Of a stretch of 27,174 bases of DNA, positions 16,502 through 24,089 are shown one piece after another. The position numbers and the translations under genes were made by a program. The stretch is from Streptomyces sp. NRRL F-4489 (GTDB lineage: Bacteria > Actinomycetota > Actinomycetes > Streptomycetales > Streptomycetaceae). The notes under the pieces were generated by a model that was not told where the DNA came from, searched no databases, and saw only the letters and a program-made list of their open reading frames with translations. The DNA lies in contig NZ_LLZI01000281.1 in assembly GCF_001509485.1 (NCBI RefSeq), positions 1-27,174 of the forward strand, read 5' to 3'. The stretch's first letter is position 1, and every line of letters begins with the position of its first letter.

Positions 16502-16516
16502 CTGATGTACCGTCAG
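16502..16516. promoter_or_regulatory. Operator, one mismatch, at the start of the second Ltp gene
   Basis: CTGATGTACCGTCAG has one change in the left arm but gains symmetry outside it (ATCTGA at 16500-16505 and TCAGAT at 16513-16518). TACCGT at 16508-16513 is a -10 candidate seven bases before the ATG at 16521. No ribosome-binding site is present, so the gene is probably transcribed without a leader, with the operator over its -10. Confidence 0.7.
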
Positions 16517-16520
16517 ATTC

Positions 16521-17714
16521 ATGAAGCCGACGCCCGCCGGGTCCCCCGCCCGCCCCCGCAAGGTCGCCGTCGCCGGAGTCGCGCTGTCCGACTGCGGGCG
16601 GGTGGACGGGGCCACCCCGTACGCCCTGCACGCCCAGGCCGCGCGCCGCGCGCTCGCCGACTCCGGGCTGGACCGCTCGGTGATCGACGGCTTCGCGTCC
16701 GCCGGGCTCGGCACGCTCGCCCCCGTCGAGGTCGCGGAATACCTGGGCCTGCGCCCTACCTGGGTGGACTCCACCTCGGTCGGCGGCGCCACCTGGGAGG
16801 TGATGGCCGCGCACGCCGCCGACGCGATCGCGGCCGGCCACGCCCGCGCCGTCCTCCTGGTCTACGGTTCCACGGCCCGCGCCGACCTCAAAGCGGGGCG
16901 GCGCACCGCCAACCTCTCCTTCGGCACCCGGGGGCCACTCCAGTTCGAGGCCCCCTACGGGCACACCCTGATCGCCAAGTACGCCATGGCCGCGCGCCGC
17001 CACCAGCACCAGTACGGGACGACCCTGGAGCAGCTGGCCCAGATAGCCGTGCAGGCCCGCGCCAACGCGGCCGCCAACCCGGACGCGCTCTACCGGGAGC
17101 CGATCACCGTGGACGACGTACTGGCCGGCCCGATGATCGCCGACCCGTTCACCAAACTGCACTGCTGCGTCCGCTCGGACGGCGGCTGCGCGGTGCTGCT
17201 CGTCGCCGAGGACTACGTGCCCGACCTGGCCCGACGCCCGGTCTGGGTGCTCGGCTCGGGCACCGCCGTCTCGCACACGAGCATGGCGGAGTGGCCGGAC
17301 TTCACCGTCTCCCCCGCCGCCGTCTCCGGCCGGCTGGCCTTCGAACGGGCCGGCGTCCGCCCGGAGGAGATCGACCTCGCCGAGATCTACGACGCGTTCA
17401 CCTACATGACGCTGGTGACGCTGGAGGACCTGGGCTTCTGTGCCAAGGGGGAGGGCGGCGCGTTCGTGGAGCGGGGGCGGCTGCTGCGGGACGGGGCGCT
17501 GCCGGTGAACACCGATGGCGGCGGGCTGGCCGCCTGCCACCCGGGGATGCGCGGGCTGTTCCTGCTGGTCGAGGCGGTCCGGCAGCTGCGCGGCGACCTC
17601 GGCCCGGACCGCCAGGTCCACCGCCGCGACGGCAGCCCGCCGGAACTCGCCGTCGCCTCCGGGACGGGGGGTTGGTTCTGCTCCTCGGGGACGGTGGTGT
17701 TGGGGCGGGGGTAG
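16521..17714 (+). CDS. Ltp-type thiolase-fold protein, second copy
   Basis: A 397-residue thiolase-superfamily protein of the SCP-x/lipid-transfer type, colinear with the first copy but clearly divergent. The position of the thiolase nucleophile has no cysteine (SVGGATWEV around residue 90). IYDAFT keeps Tyr290. The segment that holds Tyr338 in the first copy reads GGLAACHPGMRG, with Cys339 and His340. A classical thiolase reaction is therefore unlikely. As in Ltp proteins, an aldolase or other C-C cleaving role with a DUF35 subunit is plausible. The matching DUF35 gene (18650-19156) lies nearby but on the other strand, beyond a PdxH-like gene. The ATG has no Shine-Dalgarno sequence and follows an operator by four bases. 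Confidence 0.87.
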   Translation: MKPTPAGSPARPRKVAVAGVALSDCGRVDGATPYALHAQAARRALADSGLDRSVIDGFASAGLGTLAPVEVAEYLGLRPTWVDSTSVGGATWEVMAAHAADAIAAGHARAVLLVYGSTARADLKAGRRTANLSFGTRGPLQFEAPYGHTLIAKYAMAARRHQHQYGTTLEQLAQIAVQARANAAANPDALYREPITVDDVLAGPMIADPFTKLHCCVRSDGGCAVLLVAEDYVPDLARRPVWVLGSGTAVSHTSMAEWPDFTVSPAAVSGRLAFERAGVRPEEIDLAEIYDAFTYMTLVTLEDLGFCAKGEGGAFVERGRLLRDGALPVNTDGGGLAACHPGMRGLFLLVEAVRQLRGDLGPDRQVHRRDGSPPELAVASGTGGWFCSSGTVVLGRG

Positions 17715-17770
17715 GGGGCGGGAGGTAGGGGCGGGGTCAGGGGCGCCCCGGGGCGCGCGGCGCCGGGACG

Positions 17771-17843
17771 GGGCGCGCGGTCGGCGGCCGGGGCGTGCGG
17801 CGTCCGGCACGGGCGCGCGGTCGGCGGCCGGGGCGTGCGGCGT
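17771..17843 (+). repeat. Perfect 33-bp direct repeat, period 40
   Basis: The 33 bases at 17771-17803 recur unchanged at 17811-17843, separated by seven bases. A partial, diverged copy precedes them from about 17750. The second copy runs into TACGCT (17843-17848), the likely -10 of the PdxH-like gene, so this is a recent tandem duplication in its promoter region. Confidence 0.85.
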
Positions 17844-17854
17844 ACGCTCCCCGC

Positions 17855-18616
17855 ATGCGCGATCACACCGAGGACGCCGCCCCGGGCGCCGGGGCCGACC
17901 CCGACCCCACCGGACCCGACACCGGCAGCGGAACCGGCACCGGAAACGACCCCGACACCGACAGCCGGGCCTTCCGCGAGCTGCTGCGCGGTCTGCGGGT
18001 CTGGCCGGGCGAGCTGCCGTCGTTCGACCCGGAGCGGGCGCCCGGCGACCCGCTGCCGCTCTTCCGGCAGTGGCTGCGCGAGGCCGCCGAGGCCGGCGTC
18101 GCCGAACCGCACACCATGTCCCTGGCCACCGCCGACGCGGCCGGCGACCCGTCGGTGCGCATCGTGATGCTGCACGACGCCGACGAACGCGGCTGGCACT
18201 TCGGCACCCACCGCGGCAGCCGCAAGGGCCGCGATCTGGCCGCCCGCCCCCGGGCCGCGCTCGCCTTCTACTGGCCGGCGGCCGGCCGCCAGGTCCGCGT
18301 CCGGGGCACGGTGGCCGCCGCCGGGCCCGAGGAGAGCGCGGCCGATCTGCACCACCGGTCCACGGGCGCGCTGGCCGCCGCCTTGGTGGGCCGCCAGAGC
18401 GAGGTGCTCGGCTCGATGGCGGAGCTGCACCGCGCCGCGGACGCCGCCTGGGAGCGCGCCGAGCGCGAACCGGACGCCCCGGTCCCGAGCTGGACGCTGT
18501 ACGTCCTGCGCGCCGAGGAGGTCGAGTTCTTCCAGGGCGACCACCGGCGGCGCCACGTACGCCTCACCTACCGCCGGGCGGAGGGCGGTTGGGAACGGGA
18601 GCTGCTCTGGCCGTGA
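17855..18616 (+). CDS. Pyridoxamine 5'-phosphate oxidase-like flavoprotein (PdxH-like)
   Basis: A 253-residue FMN-binding split-barrel protein of the PdxH family. Conserved segments are VRIVMLHDADERGWHFGTH and SRKGRDLAARPRAALAFYW (FMN-binding region, about 105-145), RQVRVRGTV, and a C-terminal PdxH-type dimerisation segment WTLYVLRAEEVEFFQGDHRR with RHVRLTYR. The usual R-L-H substrate motif reads R-R-H, and the C-terminus differs from housekeeping PdxH, so it may act on another substrate. Residues 1-35 are Asp/Thr/Gly-rich and probably disordered. TACGCT lies six bases before the ATG and no ribosome-binding site is seen, so transcription is probably leaderless. A duplicated 33-bp repeat abuts this promoter. 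Confidence 0.82.
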   Translation: MRDHTEDAAPGAGADPDPTGPDTGSGTGTGNDPDTDSRAFRELLRGLRVWPGELPSFDPERAPGDPLPLFRQWLREAAEAGVAEPHTMSLATADAAGDPSVRIVMLHDADERGWHFGTHRGSRKGRDLAARPRAALAFYWPAAGRQVRVRGTVAAAGPEESAADLHHRSTGALAAALVGRQSEVLGSMAELHRAADAAWERAEREPDAPVPSWTLYVLRAEEVEFFQGDHRRRHVRLTYRRAEGGWERELLWP

Positions 18617-18631
18617 GGCGGGCGGCCCGCC
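18617..18631. terminator. Short hairpin between convergent genes
   Basis: GGCGGG (18617-18622) and CCCGCC (18626-18631) form a 6-bp stem with a three-base loop directly after the PdxH-like stop codon, and 19 bases from the DUF35 stop on the other strand. Confidence 0.4.
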
Positions 18632-18649
18632 CGGACCCGGCCCCCGCCC

Positions 18650-19156
18650 TCACCCGGCGGGCCGGAACACGGGTATCGCGTACCCGCCGTCCGCGCCCGG
18701 GCCGCCACCCGGCCCTCCCCCCTCCGCCCCCTCCCGCCGGAAGTGCAGCGCCAGCGGCATACCGATCCGCAGCTCCCCCTCCGGGCAGTCGGTGACCTCG
18801 GTCATCATCCGGGGCCCCTCGGCCAGCTCGACGACCGCGGCGACATACGGGACCCGGCCGCCGAACGGCGGGAGGTCGTTGCGGTGCACGACGGACCACG
18901 TATAGAGCGTGGCGCGGCCCGCGGCCGGCTCCCAGACCACGTCCTCGCTCCAGCAGGACGGGCAGAACTCGCGCGGGTAGTGGTGCACCGCGCCGCAGTC
19001 CGCGGCCCGGCAGCGGCGCAGCAGCAGCCGCCCCTCGGCCGCCGCCGCCCAGTACGGCCGGGTGAAGTCGTCCACCTCCGGCAGATCGAAACGGGCCGCC
19101 GGCGCCGCCACCCGCGCCGTGCCCCCGTCCCCCGCCGCCTTCCGCACCGTGGCCAT
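18650..19156 (-). CDS. DUF35 OB-fold protein, second copy
   Basis: A 168-residue DUF35 protein. The N-terminal helix FTRPYWAAAAEGRLLLRRC leads into a zinc ribbon with Cys49, Cys54, Cys65 and Cys68. The first pair is spaced x4 instead of the usual x2. The OB fold follows (GRATLYTWSVVHRND, YVAAVVELAEGPRMMTEVTD). It should pair with a thiolase-fold protein, most likely the Ltp copy at 16521. The ATG at 19156 has AGGGG seven bases upstream. A GTG at 19198 would add 14 residues and lies five bases after a -10-like TAGTTG on the minus strand, so a leaderless longer form is possible. A perfect operator stands at 19213, in the region divergent from the ADP-forming synthetase. Confidence 0.85.
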   Translation of the reverse strand: MATVRKAAGDGGTARVAAPAARFDLPEVDDFTRPYWAAAAEGRLLLRRCRAADCGAVHHYPREFCPSCWSEDVVWEPAAGRATLYTWSVVHRNDLPPFGGRVPYVAAVVELAEGPRMMTEVTDCPEGELRIGMPLALHFRREGAEGGGPGGGPGADGGYAIPVFRPAG

Positions 19157-19212
19157 CCGTCCGCCCCTACCGCCGCCGACCAGGCGGCTCGTCCGCACCG
19201 CACCAACTACTC

Positions 19213-19227
19213 CTGACGGTACGTCAG
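19213..19227. promoter_or_regulatory. Operator CTGAC-N5-GTCAG (perfect) at the second DUF35 promoter
   Basis: CTGACGGTACGTCAG has six-base perfect arms around a three-base centre. On the minus strand CTGAAC and TAGTTG at a 17-base spacing could be the -35 and -10 of the DUF35 gene, which places the operator in the spacer. Confidence 0.75.
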
Positions 19228-19330
19228 TTCAGCGCACGCCCGGCCGCCCCGCAAGGGGCCCGGCAACCGAGGACCCCGCGAGGGCCAGCCGCCCCGGAAC
19301 GTTTCCCGCCCACCTCCCGCACACCCATTC

Positions 19331-19345
19331 CTGACGAGCCGTCAG
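19331..19345. promoter_or_regulatory. Operator, first of a tandem pair before the ADP-forming synthetase
   Basis: CTGACGAGCCGTCAG is a perfect copy. Its centre is 24 bases from that of the second site at 19355, slightly more than two helical turns, which could let two dimers bind on nearly the same face. Confidence 0.75.
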
Positions 19346-19354
19346 TTCAGTAAC

Positions 19355-19369
19355 CTGACAAGGCGTCAG
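19355..19369. promoter_or_regulatory. Operator, second of a tandem pair before the ADP-forming synthetase
   Basis: CTGACAAGGCGTCAG is a perfect copy, 65 bases before the ATG at 19434. TAACCT at 19351-19356, between the two sites, is a possible -10. Confidence 0.75.
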
Positions 19370-19433
19370 CTACTGCTGAGCGCGGTACGGCGCGCAGTCC
19401 ACGAGAGCCGTCACACAGGAGCGGGCGTCTGCG

Positions 19434-21710
19434 ATGCTTGGATCGACTCACGGCACCCTCACCACGCACTCCCGGCCGGCCCGCGTCGTGGCCTGCGGGG
19501 AGCACCGGCCCACCACCGTCCACGGCACCAGCGACCCCGCCGGCAGCGGCGGCCCGCGGCCGGACGGCGGCGCGGCGGCGGCCCCGGCCGCGGCCGACCC
19601 CGACGTCAGCGGCCGCCCGCTGCACGCGCCGGTCCCGGACCTGGACCGCTTCTTCCGGCCCGAGTCGGTGGCCGTGGTCGGCGCCTCGGACACCGAGGGC
19701 CGGCCGAACACCGGCATCACCCGCCAGCTGATCGCCTGGGCGGAACGGGTCGGCGCCCGGCTCCACCCCGTCAACCCCGGCCGCGACCAGGTCTTCGGCC
19801 GGCCCTGCCACCCCACCGTCGCCGACCTGCCGGAGACCGTCGACCTCGCCGTCCTGCTGGTCGCCGACCCGCTGCCGGTCATCGGCCAACTCGCCGACAC
19901 GGGCGTGAAGTTCGCGGTCGCCTTCGCCTCCGGCTTCGCCGAGACCGGCGAGGACGGCGCGGCCGCCCAGGCCCGGCTGGCCGAGGCGGTCGCCGGCTCC
20001 GGCCTGCGGCTGCTCGGGCCGAACACCAACCTCAACGCGTTCGAGGAATTCCGGGACGACCTCGACGGCCCGGCCATCGCCCTGATCACCCAGTCAGGCC
20101 ACCAGGGCCGGCCGGTCTTCGCCCTCCAGGAACTGGGCATCCGGCTCTCGCACTGGGCCCCGACCGGCAACGAGGCCGATCTGGAGACCGCCGACTTCCT
20201 CTCCTACTTCGCCTCCCGTCCCGAGGTCGGCGCGATCGCCGCGTATGTGGAAGGGCTCAAGGACGGCCGGAGCTTCCTGCTCGCCGCCGACCGCGCCGCC
20301 CGCAACAAGGTGCCCGTGGTCGTCGTCAAGGTCGGCCGCACCGAGACCGGCGCCCGCACCGCCGCCTCGCACACCGGCAAGCTCACCGGCGCGGACGCGG
20401 TGGTGGACGCCGCGCTGCGGCAGTTCGGCGTGATCCGGGTGGACGGCCTGGACGAGCTCCAGGACACCGCCGCCCTGCTGGCCCGGGCCAAGAAGCCCGC
20501 CGCCGAGGGCGTCGCGGTCTATTCGATCTCCGGCGGCACCGGCGCGCACTTCGCCGACCTGGCGACCGCGGCGGGCCTGACCCTGCCCACCCTCGGCGCC
20601 GCCAAGCAGGCCGAACTGCACCAGTGGATACCGGACTACCTCAACGTCGCCAACCCCATCGACAACGGCGGGCACCCGGTGGGCGACTGGCGCGGCCCCA
20701 AGATCATCGACGCGATCCTCGCCGACCCGGACATCGGCGTGCTGATCTGCCCGATCACCGGCCCCTTCCCGCCCATGAGCGACAAGCTGGCGCAGGACCT
20801 CGTGGACGCCGCCGAGCGGACCGACAAGCTGGTGTGCGTGGTGTGGGGCTCGCCGGTCGGCACCGAGGACGCCTATCGCCGCACCCTGCTCGGCTCGTCC
20901 CGGGTGGCGACCTTCCGCACCTTCGCCAACTGCGTCACCGCCGTCCGCGCCTACCTGGACCACCACCGCTTCACCGCCGGCTACCGCTCCCCCTTCGACG
21001 ACGCCCCGCGCGTCCTCTCCCCGTCCGCCCGCAAGGCGCGGGCGCTGCTGCGGCCGGGCCGGCAGCTCAGCGAGCACGCGGCCAAGCAGCTGCTGCGCGC
21101 CTACGGCATCCGCGTCCCCCGCGAGCAGCTGGTGACCAGCGCGGCGGCGGCCGTCCGGGCGGCGAGCCAGGTCGGCTATCCGGTCGTCCTGAAGGGCTCC
21201 GGCCCGGAGCTGGCCCACAAGACCGAACTGGGCCTCGTCCAGATCGGCTTGACGTCGGCGAGCCAGGTGCGGGACGCCTACCGGGAGCTGACCGACATCG
21301 CCCGCTACGAGGACCTGCCGCTGGACGGCGTCCTGGTCTGCCAGATGATCGAACGGGGCGTGGAGATGGTCGTCGGCGTCACCCCCGACCCGCTCTTCGG
21401 GCCGACCGTCACCGTGGGCCTGGGCGGGGTGCTGGTGGAAGTCCTCCAGGACACCGCGGTGGGCGTCCCGCCCTTCGGTGAGGACCACGCCCGGGCGATG
21501 CTCCGGGGACTGCGCGGCCGCGCCCTGCTGGACGGCGTCCGCGGAATGCCGCCGGCGGACACCGACGCGCTGGTCGAGACCGTGCTGCGGGTGCAGCGGA
21601 TGGCACTCGAACTCGACGGCGGACTGGCCGAACTCGACATCAACCCCCTCGTCGTCCTCCCCCGCGGCCAGGGCGCGGTGGCCCTGGACGCCCTCGCCAT
21701 CTGCCACTGA
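19434..21710 (+). CDS. ADP-forming acyl-CoA synthetase (fused alpha-beta acetate-CoA ligase family)
   Basis: A 758-residue fused protein. After an extension of about 65 disordered Pro/Gly/Ala-rich residues come a CoA-binding Rossmann domain (FFRPESVAVVGASDTEGRPN), a succinyl-CoA-ligase-like alpha part with the SHTGKLTGAD motif that carries the phosphorylated histidine (about His313), and a C-terminal ATP-grasp beta part from about 540 (LSEHAAKQLLRAYGIRVPRE, GYPVVLKGSGPELAHKTELG, DINPLVVL). It interconverts acyl-CoA plus ADP and phosphate with acid plus ATP. Here it could activate the substrate or recover ATP from short acyl-CoA products. AGGAG is 12 bases before the ATG, rather far, so a downstream start is possible. 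It is followed by a crotonase gene in the same direction and preceded by two operators. Confidence 0.9.
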   Translation: MLGSTHGTLTTHSRPARVVACGEHRPTTVHGTSDPAGSGGPRPDGGAAAAPAAADPDVSGRPLHAPVPDLDRFFRPESVAVVGASDTEGRPNTGITRQLIAWAERVGARLHPVNPGRDQVFGRPCHPTVADLPETVDLAVLLVADPLPVIGQLADTGVKFAVAFASGFAETGEDGAAAQARLAEAVAGSGLRLLGPNTNLNAFEEFRDDLDGPAIALITQSGHQGRPVFALQELGIRLSHWAPTGNEADLETADFLSYFASRPEVGAIAAYVEGLKDGRSFLLAADRAARNKVPVVVVKVGRTETGARTAASHTGKLTGADAVVDAALRQFGVIRVDGLDELQDTAALLARAKKPAAEGVAVYSISGGTGAHFADLATAAGLTLPTLGAAKQAELHQWIPDYLNVANPIDNGGHPVGDWRGPKIIDAILADPDIGVLICPITGPFPPMSDKLAQDLVDAAERTDKLVCVVWGSPVGTEDAYRRTLLGSSRVATFRTFANCVTAVRAYLDHHRFTAGYRSPFDDAPRVLSPSARKARALLRPGRQLSEHAAKQLLRAYGIRVPREQLVTSAAAAVRAASQVGYPVVLKGSGPELAHKTELGLVQIGLTSASQVRDAYRELTDIARYEDLPLDGVLVCQMIERGVEMVVGVTPDPLFGPTVTVGLGGVLVEVLQDTAVGVPPFGEDHARAMLRGLRGRALLDGVRGMPPADTDALVETVLRVQRMALELDGGLAELDINPLVVLPRGQGAVALDALAICH

Positions 21711-21786
21711 CCACCCCAGCGCCAACCCCAACCGCCAGGCCGCGCCCGACCCGCCGCCCCGCCGACCCCTCTGGAGCCGCTCCCCC

Positions 21787-22704
21787 ATGACGTCCACCCC
21801 GTCCCCCCGTACCGCGTCCACCGGCGGCCCCGCCCCGGCGACCCCCGCCCCGCACGAGACCACCGACCCCGAATCCACCGGTCCCGAATCCACCGAGGCC
21901 GAATCCCCCGACCCCGCCACCTCCTTGATACTCCACACCACTGACAACGGCGTCGCCCAGCTCACCCTCAACCGCCCCGAAGCCCTCCACGCCCTCACTC
22001 CTGACCTGCGCGAACGCCTGATCCGCGGGTTCGCCGACGCCTCCGCCGACCCCGCCGTGCGGGCCGTCGTCCTCACCGCCACCGGCACCGGCTTCTGCGC
22101 CGGCGCCGACCTGCGCGGCGCCCCGCGGACCGGCGAGCGGGTGGCCGGCGACGTGGCGCGAATGATCCGGGACGGCGCCCAGCGCCTGATCGCCGCCGTC
22201 CTGGACTGCGAGAAACCGGTGATCGCCGCCGTCAACGGCACCGCCGCCGGGATCGGCGCGCATCTGGCCTTCGCCTGCGATCTCGTCCTGGCCGCCGAAT
22301 CGGCCCGTTTCATCGAGGTGTTCGTGCGCCGCGGGCTGGTCCCGGACGGCGGCGGCGCCTATCTGCTGCCGCGGCTGATCGGCCCGCAGCGCGCCAAGGA
22401 GCTGATGTTCTTCGGGGACGCCGTACCGGCCGCCGAGGCCGCCCGGCTGGGCCTGGTCAACCGGGTCGTGCCCGACGCGGAGCTGGCGGCCACCGCCCGC
22501 GCCTGGGCCGAGCGGCTGGCGGCCGGCCCCACCCGCGCCCTCGCCCTCACCAAGCAGCTGGTCAACGCCTCCCTCGACGCCGACCGCGCCAGCGCCTTCC
22601 GCGCCGAGGCGGCCGCCCAGGAGATCAACATGACGACGGCGGACGCCCAGGAGGGCCTGGCCTCCTTCGCGTCCCGCCGCCGGCCCGTCTACCGGGGCCG
22701 CTGA
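21787..22704 (+). CDS. Crotonase-superfamily protein, PaaG-like isomerase
   Basis: A 305-residue enoyl-CoA hydratase/isomerase-fold protein. Residues 1-45 are a Thr/Pro/Glu-rich tail. The core has VAQLTLNRPEALHALT, VLTATGTGFCAGADL and NGTAAGIGAHLAFACDLVLA. By eye, the two hydratase glutamates are replaced by His159 and Phe179. Asp187 in LVPDGGGAYLLPRLIG occupies the place of the catalytic aspartate of PaaG. A double-bond isomerase or 2,3-dehydratase role is thus more likely than simple hydration. GGAG lies ten bases before the ATG. The gene starts 76 bases after the ADP-forming synthetase and probably shares its operator-controlled transcript. Confidence 0.87.
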   Translation: MTSTPSPRTASTGGPAPATPAPHETTDPESTGPESTEAESPDPATSLILHTTDNGVAQLTLNRPEALHALTPDLRERLIRGFADASADPAVRAVVLTATGTGFCAGADLRGAPRTGERVAGDVARMIRDGAQRLIAAVLDCEKPVIAAVNGTAAGIGAHLAFACDLVLAAESARFIEVFVRRGLVPDGGGAYLLPRLIGPQRAKELMFFGDAVPAAEAARLGLVNRVVPDAELAATARAWAERLAAGPTRALALTKQLVNASLDADRASAFRAEAAAQEINMTTADAQEGLASFASRRRPVYRGR

Positions 22705-22719
22705 CCGCCCCGCCCCCGT

Positions 22720-23325
22720 TCACCGCCCCCGCCCCGCCTCCGGGCACACCGGCACCTCCCGGGTATTACGGGTGCGCACCCCCGGCAGCCACCCCTCCAC
22801 CCCCTGCCCGGTGCGCACCCGGTACCACCGCGTGGAGGTCACACCCTGCTCGTCCCGCACCAGCTGCCCGTCCGTCACCACGCACCGCGCCGCCAGCACG
22901 TCCCCGTGCCAGACCCGCCCCGCCGCGTTCCCGCGCGCCGCGTACGCCCCGTACGGGTCCCGGGCCAGCCGCAGCGCGCACTCCAGCGTGCGGCCCGTAC
23001 GGCAGGCCGCCTCGCTGTTGTAGACGGTGACCGGCACCGACGGCGGCGGCCCGGCCGGACGGACGTCCGCGGCGCCCGGCCGCAGCAGCAGCCACCACAC
23101 CCCCAGCACCACCACGGCCACCCCCGCCGCGACCCCCAGGGCCACGGCGTACGGGCTCCGCCATACAGGAGCCGACGGCCGGCCCACCGGTGCCGGCGCG
23201 GGCTCCCGCACCCGCTCCCACAGCCCGGCGGGCGTCCCGATCTCCTCGTCGGCCGCCCGCAGCACCGCCCGCAGCCGCGCCTCCGCCGCACCGTCCCCTG
23301 GCCCCGCGCCCACCGTCCCGCTCAC
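22720..23325 (-). CDS. Single-pass membrane protein with SH3-like exterior domain, candidate anti-sigma factor
   Basis: A 201-residue bitopic membrane protein. The cytoplasmic part (1-58) contains the short helix AEARLRAVLRAADEEIG followed by TPAGLWERVR. A transmembrane helix spans about 61-82 (VALGVAAGVAVVVLGVWWLLL). The outer part has four cysteines and ends in a segment resembling a bacterial SH3 domain (RWYRVRTGQGVEGWLPGVRTRN). Its GTG start overlaps the stop codon of the ECF sigma gene by four bases, which implies coupled synthesis and suggests an anti-sigma or sensory partner. It lacks the HxxxCxxC motif of zinc anti-sigma factors, so the assignment rests on context and topology. Confidence 0.75.
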   Translation of the reverse strand: MSGTVGAGPGDGAAEARLRAVLRAADEEIGTPAGLWERVREPAPAPVGRPSAPVWRSPYAVALGVAAGVAVVVLGVWWLLLRPGAADVRPAGPPPSVPVTVYNSEAACRTGRTLECALRLARDPYGAYAARGNAAGRVWHGDVLAARCVVTDGQLVRDEQGVTSTRWYRVRTGQGVEGWLPGVRTRNTREVPVCPEAGRGR

Positions 23326-23894
23326 CTCCCGGCCCGCCCGTGCTCCGATTCAACGAGGTATCCGCGCAGCCTGTCCAGGGCCCGGGCCCGGTGCCGGGCG
23401 GCCGTACCGCGGTGCACCTTCATGATCTTCGCGGCCTGGTCGAGGGTGTACCCGTCCAGATCGACCAAGATCACGATGCCCGCCTGCCGGTGCGTCAGCC
23501 GCCCCAGCAGCCGCACCGCCTCCAGCTCCGCGTGGCGCCGCCCCACCCCGCCGTCCCACTCGCCGAAGCCGGCCCCCGCCCCGGCCACCTCCGCCACCTC
23601 GTCCACCAGCACCTGCCGCCGCTCCTTGCGGTACGCGTCCCGGGTGGCGCTGAGGACGGCGGTGAAGGCGTAGGCGTACGGCTCCGGATGGGCCAGGAAG
23701 CGCTGCGGGCGGGCGGCGAGTTTGAGGTACGCCTCGTGGACCGCGTCCTCCGCCGACTGGCGCGATCCGGCCAGCATCACGGCCCGCCGGTAGAGCCGCG
23801 GCAGCAGCCCGCAGAACACCTCGTCGAACCGCGCGGACCGGCCCCCGCCGGACCCGGCTGCCGACCACGCGGTCGGCGGTGTCGCATCGGCCAT
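23322..23894 (-). CDS. ECF-type RNA polymerase sigma factor
   Basis: A 190-residue sigma-70-family protein with only regions 2 and 4. Region 2 is at about 23-92 (FDEVFCGLLPRLYRRAVMLAG, then SAEDAVHEAYLKLAARPQRF and the -10 recognition helix with YAYAFTAVLSATRDAYRKERR). Region 4 is at about 125-180 (LLGRLTHRQAGIVILVDLDG, YTLDQAAKIMKVHRGTAARHRARALDRL), whose helix-turn-helix should read the -35. It directs core polymerase to a small set of promoters in response to a signal passed by the coupled membrane protein downstream. The ATG has a GGGAGGG stretch about ten bases upstream. It is divergent from the HsaB-like gene. No regulon operator lies close to its start, and its targets are unknown. Confidence 0.9.
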   Translation of the reverse strand: MADATPPTAWSAAGSGGGRSARFDEVFCGLLPRLYRRAVMLAGSRQSAEDAVHEAYLKLAARPQRFLAHPEPYAYAFTAVLSATRDAYRKERRQVLVDEVAEVAGAGAGFGEWDGGVGRRHAELEAVRLLGRLTHRQAGIVILVDLDGYTLDQAAKIMKVHRGTAARHRARALDRLRGYLVESEHGRAGR

Positions 23895-24054
23895 GAACCG
23901 AAACCCTCCCCCGGTGCTCGGCTACGGCGCGGCCGAGGGGGAAGGTACCCGGGCGCCCGGCAGCCAATCAGGAACACAGCCCCACGATGCCCCCAACCAC
24001 CGCGATCCAGCCCGCGCCGCACCCCACACCACCCATGTGAGTGGACCACGCCCC

Positions 24055-24083
24055 TTCCAACCTGACGACCCATCAGCTTCAAT
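24055..24083 (+). promoter_or_regulatory. Operator (one mismatch, 24062-24076) inside the HsaB-like gene promoter
   Basis: CTGACGACCCATCAG differs from the consensus in one base and keeps the inner CTGA/TCAG symmetry. TTCCAA (24055-24060) and TTCAAT (24078-24083), 17 bases apart, are candidate -35 and -10 elements with the operator filling the spacer. The ATG follows six bases later, so the transcript is probably leaderless. Confidence 0.6.
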
Positions 24084-24089
24084 GGGCCC

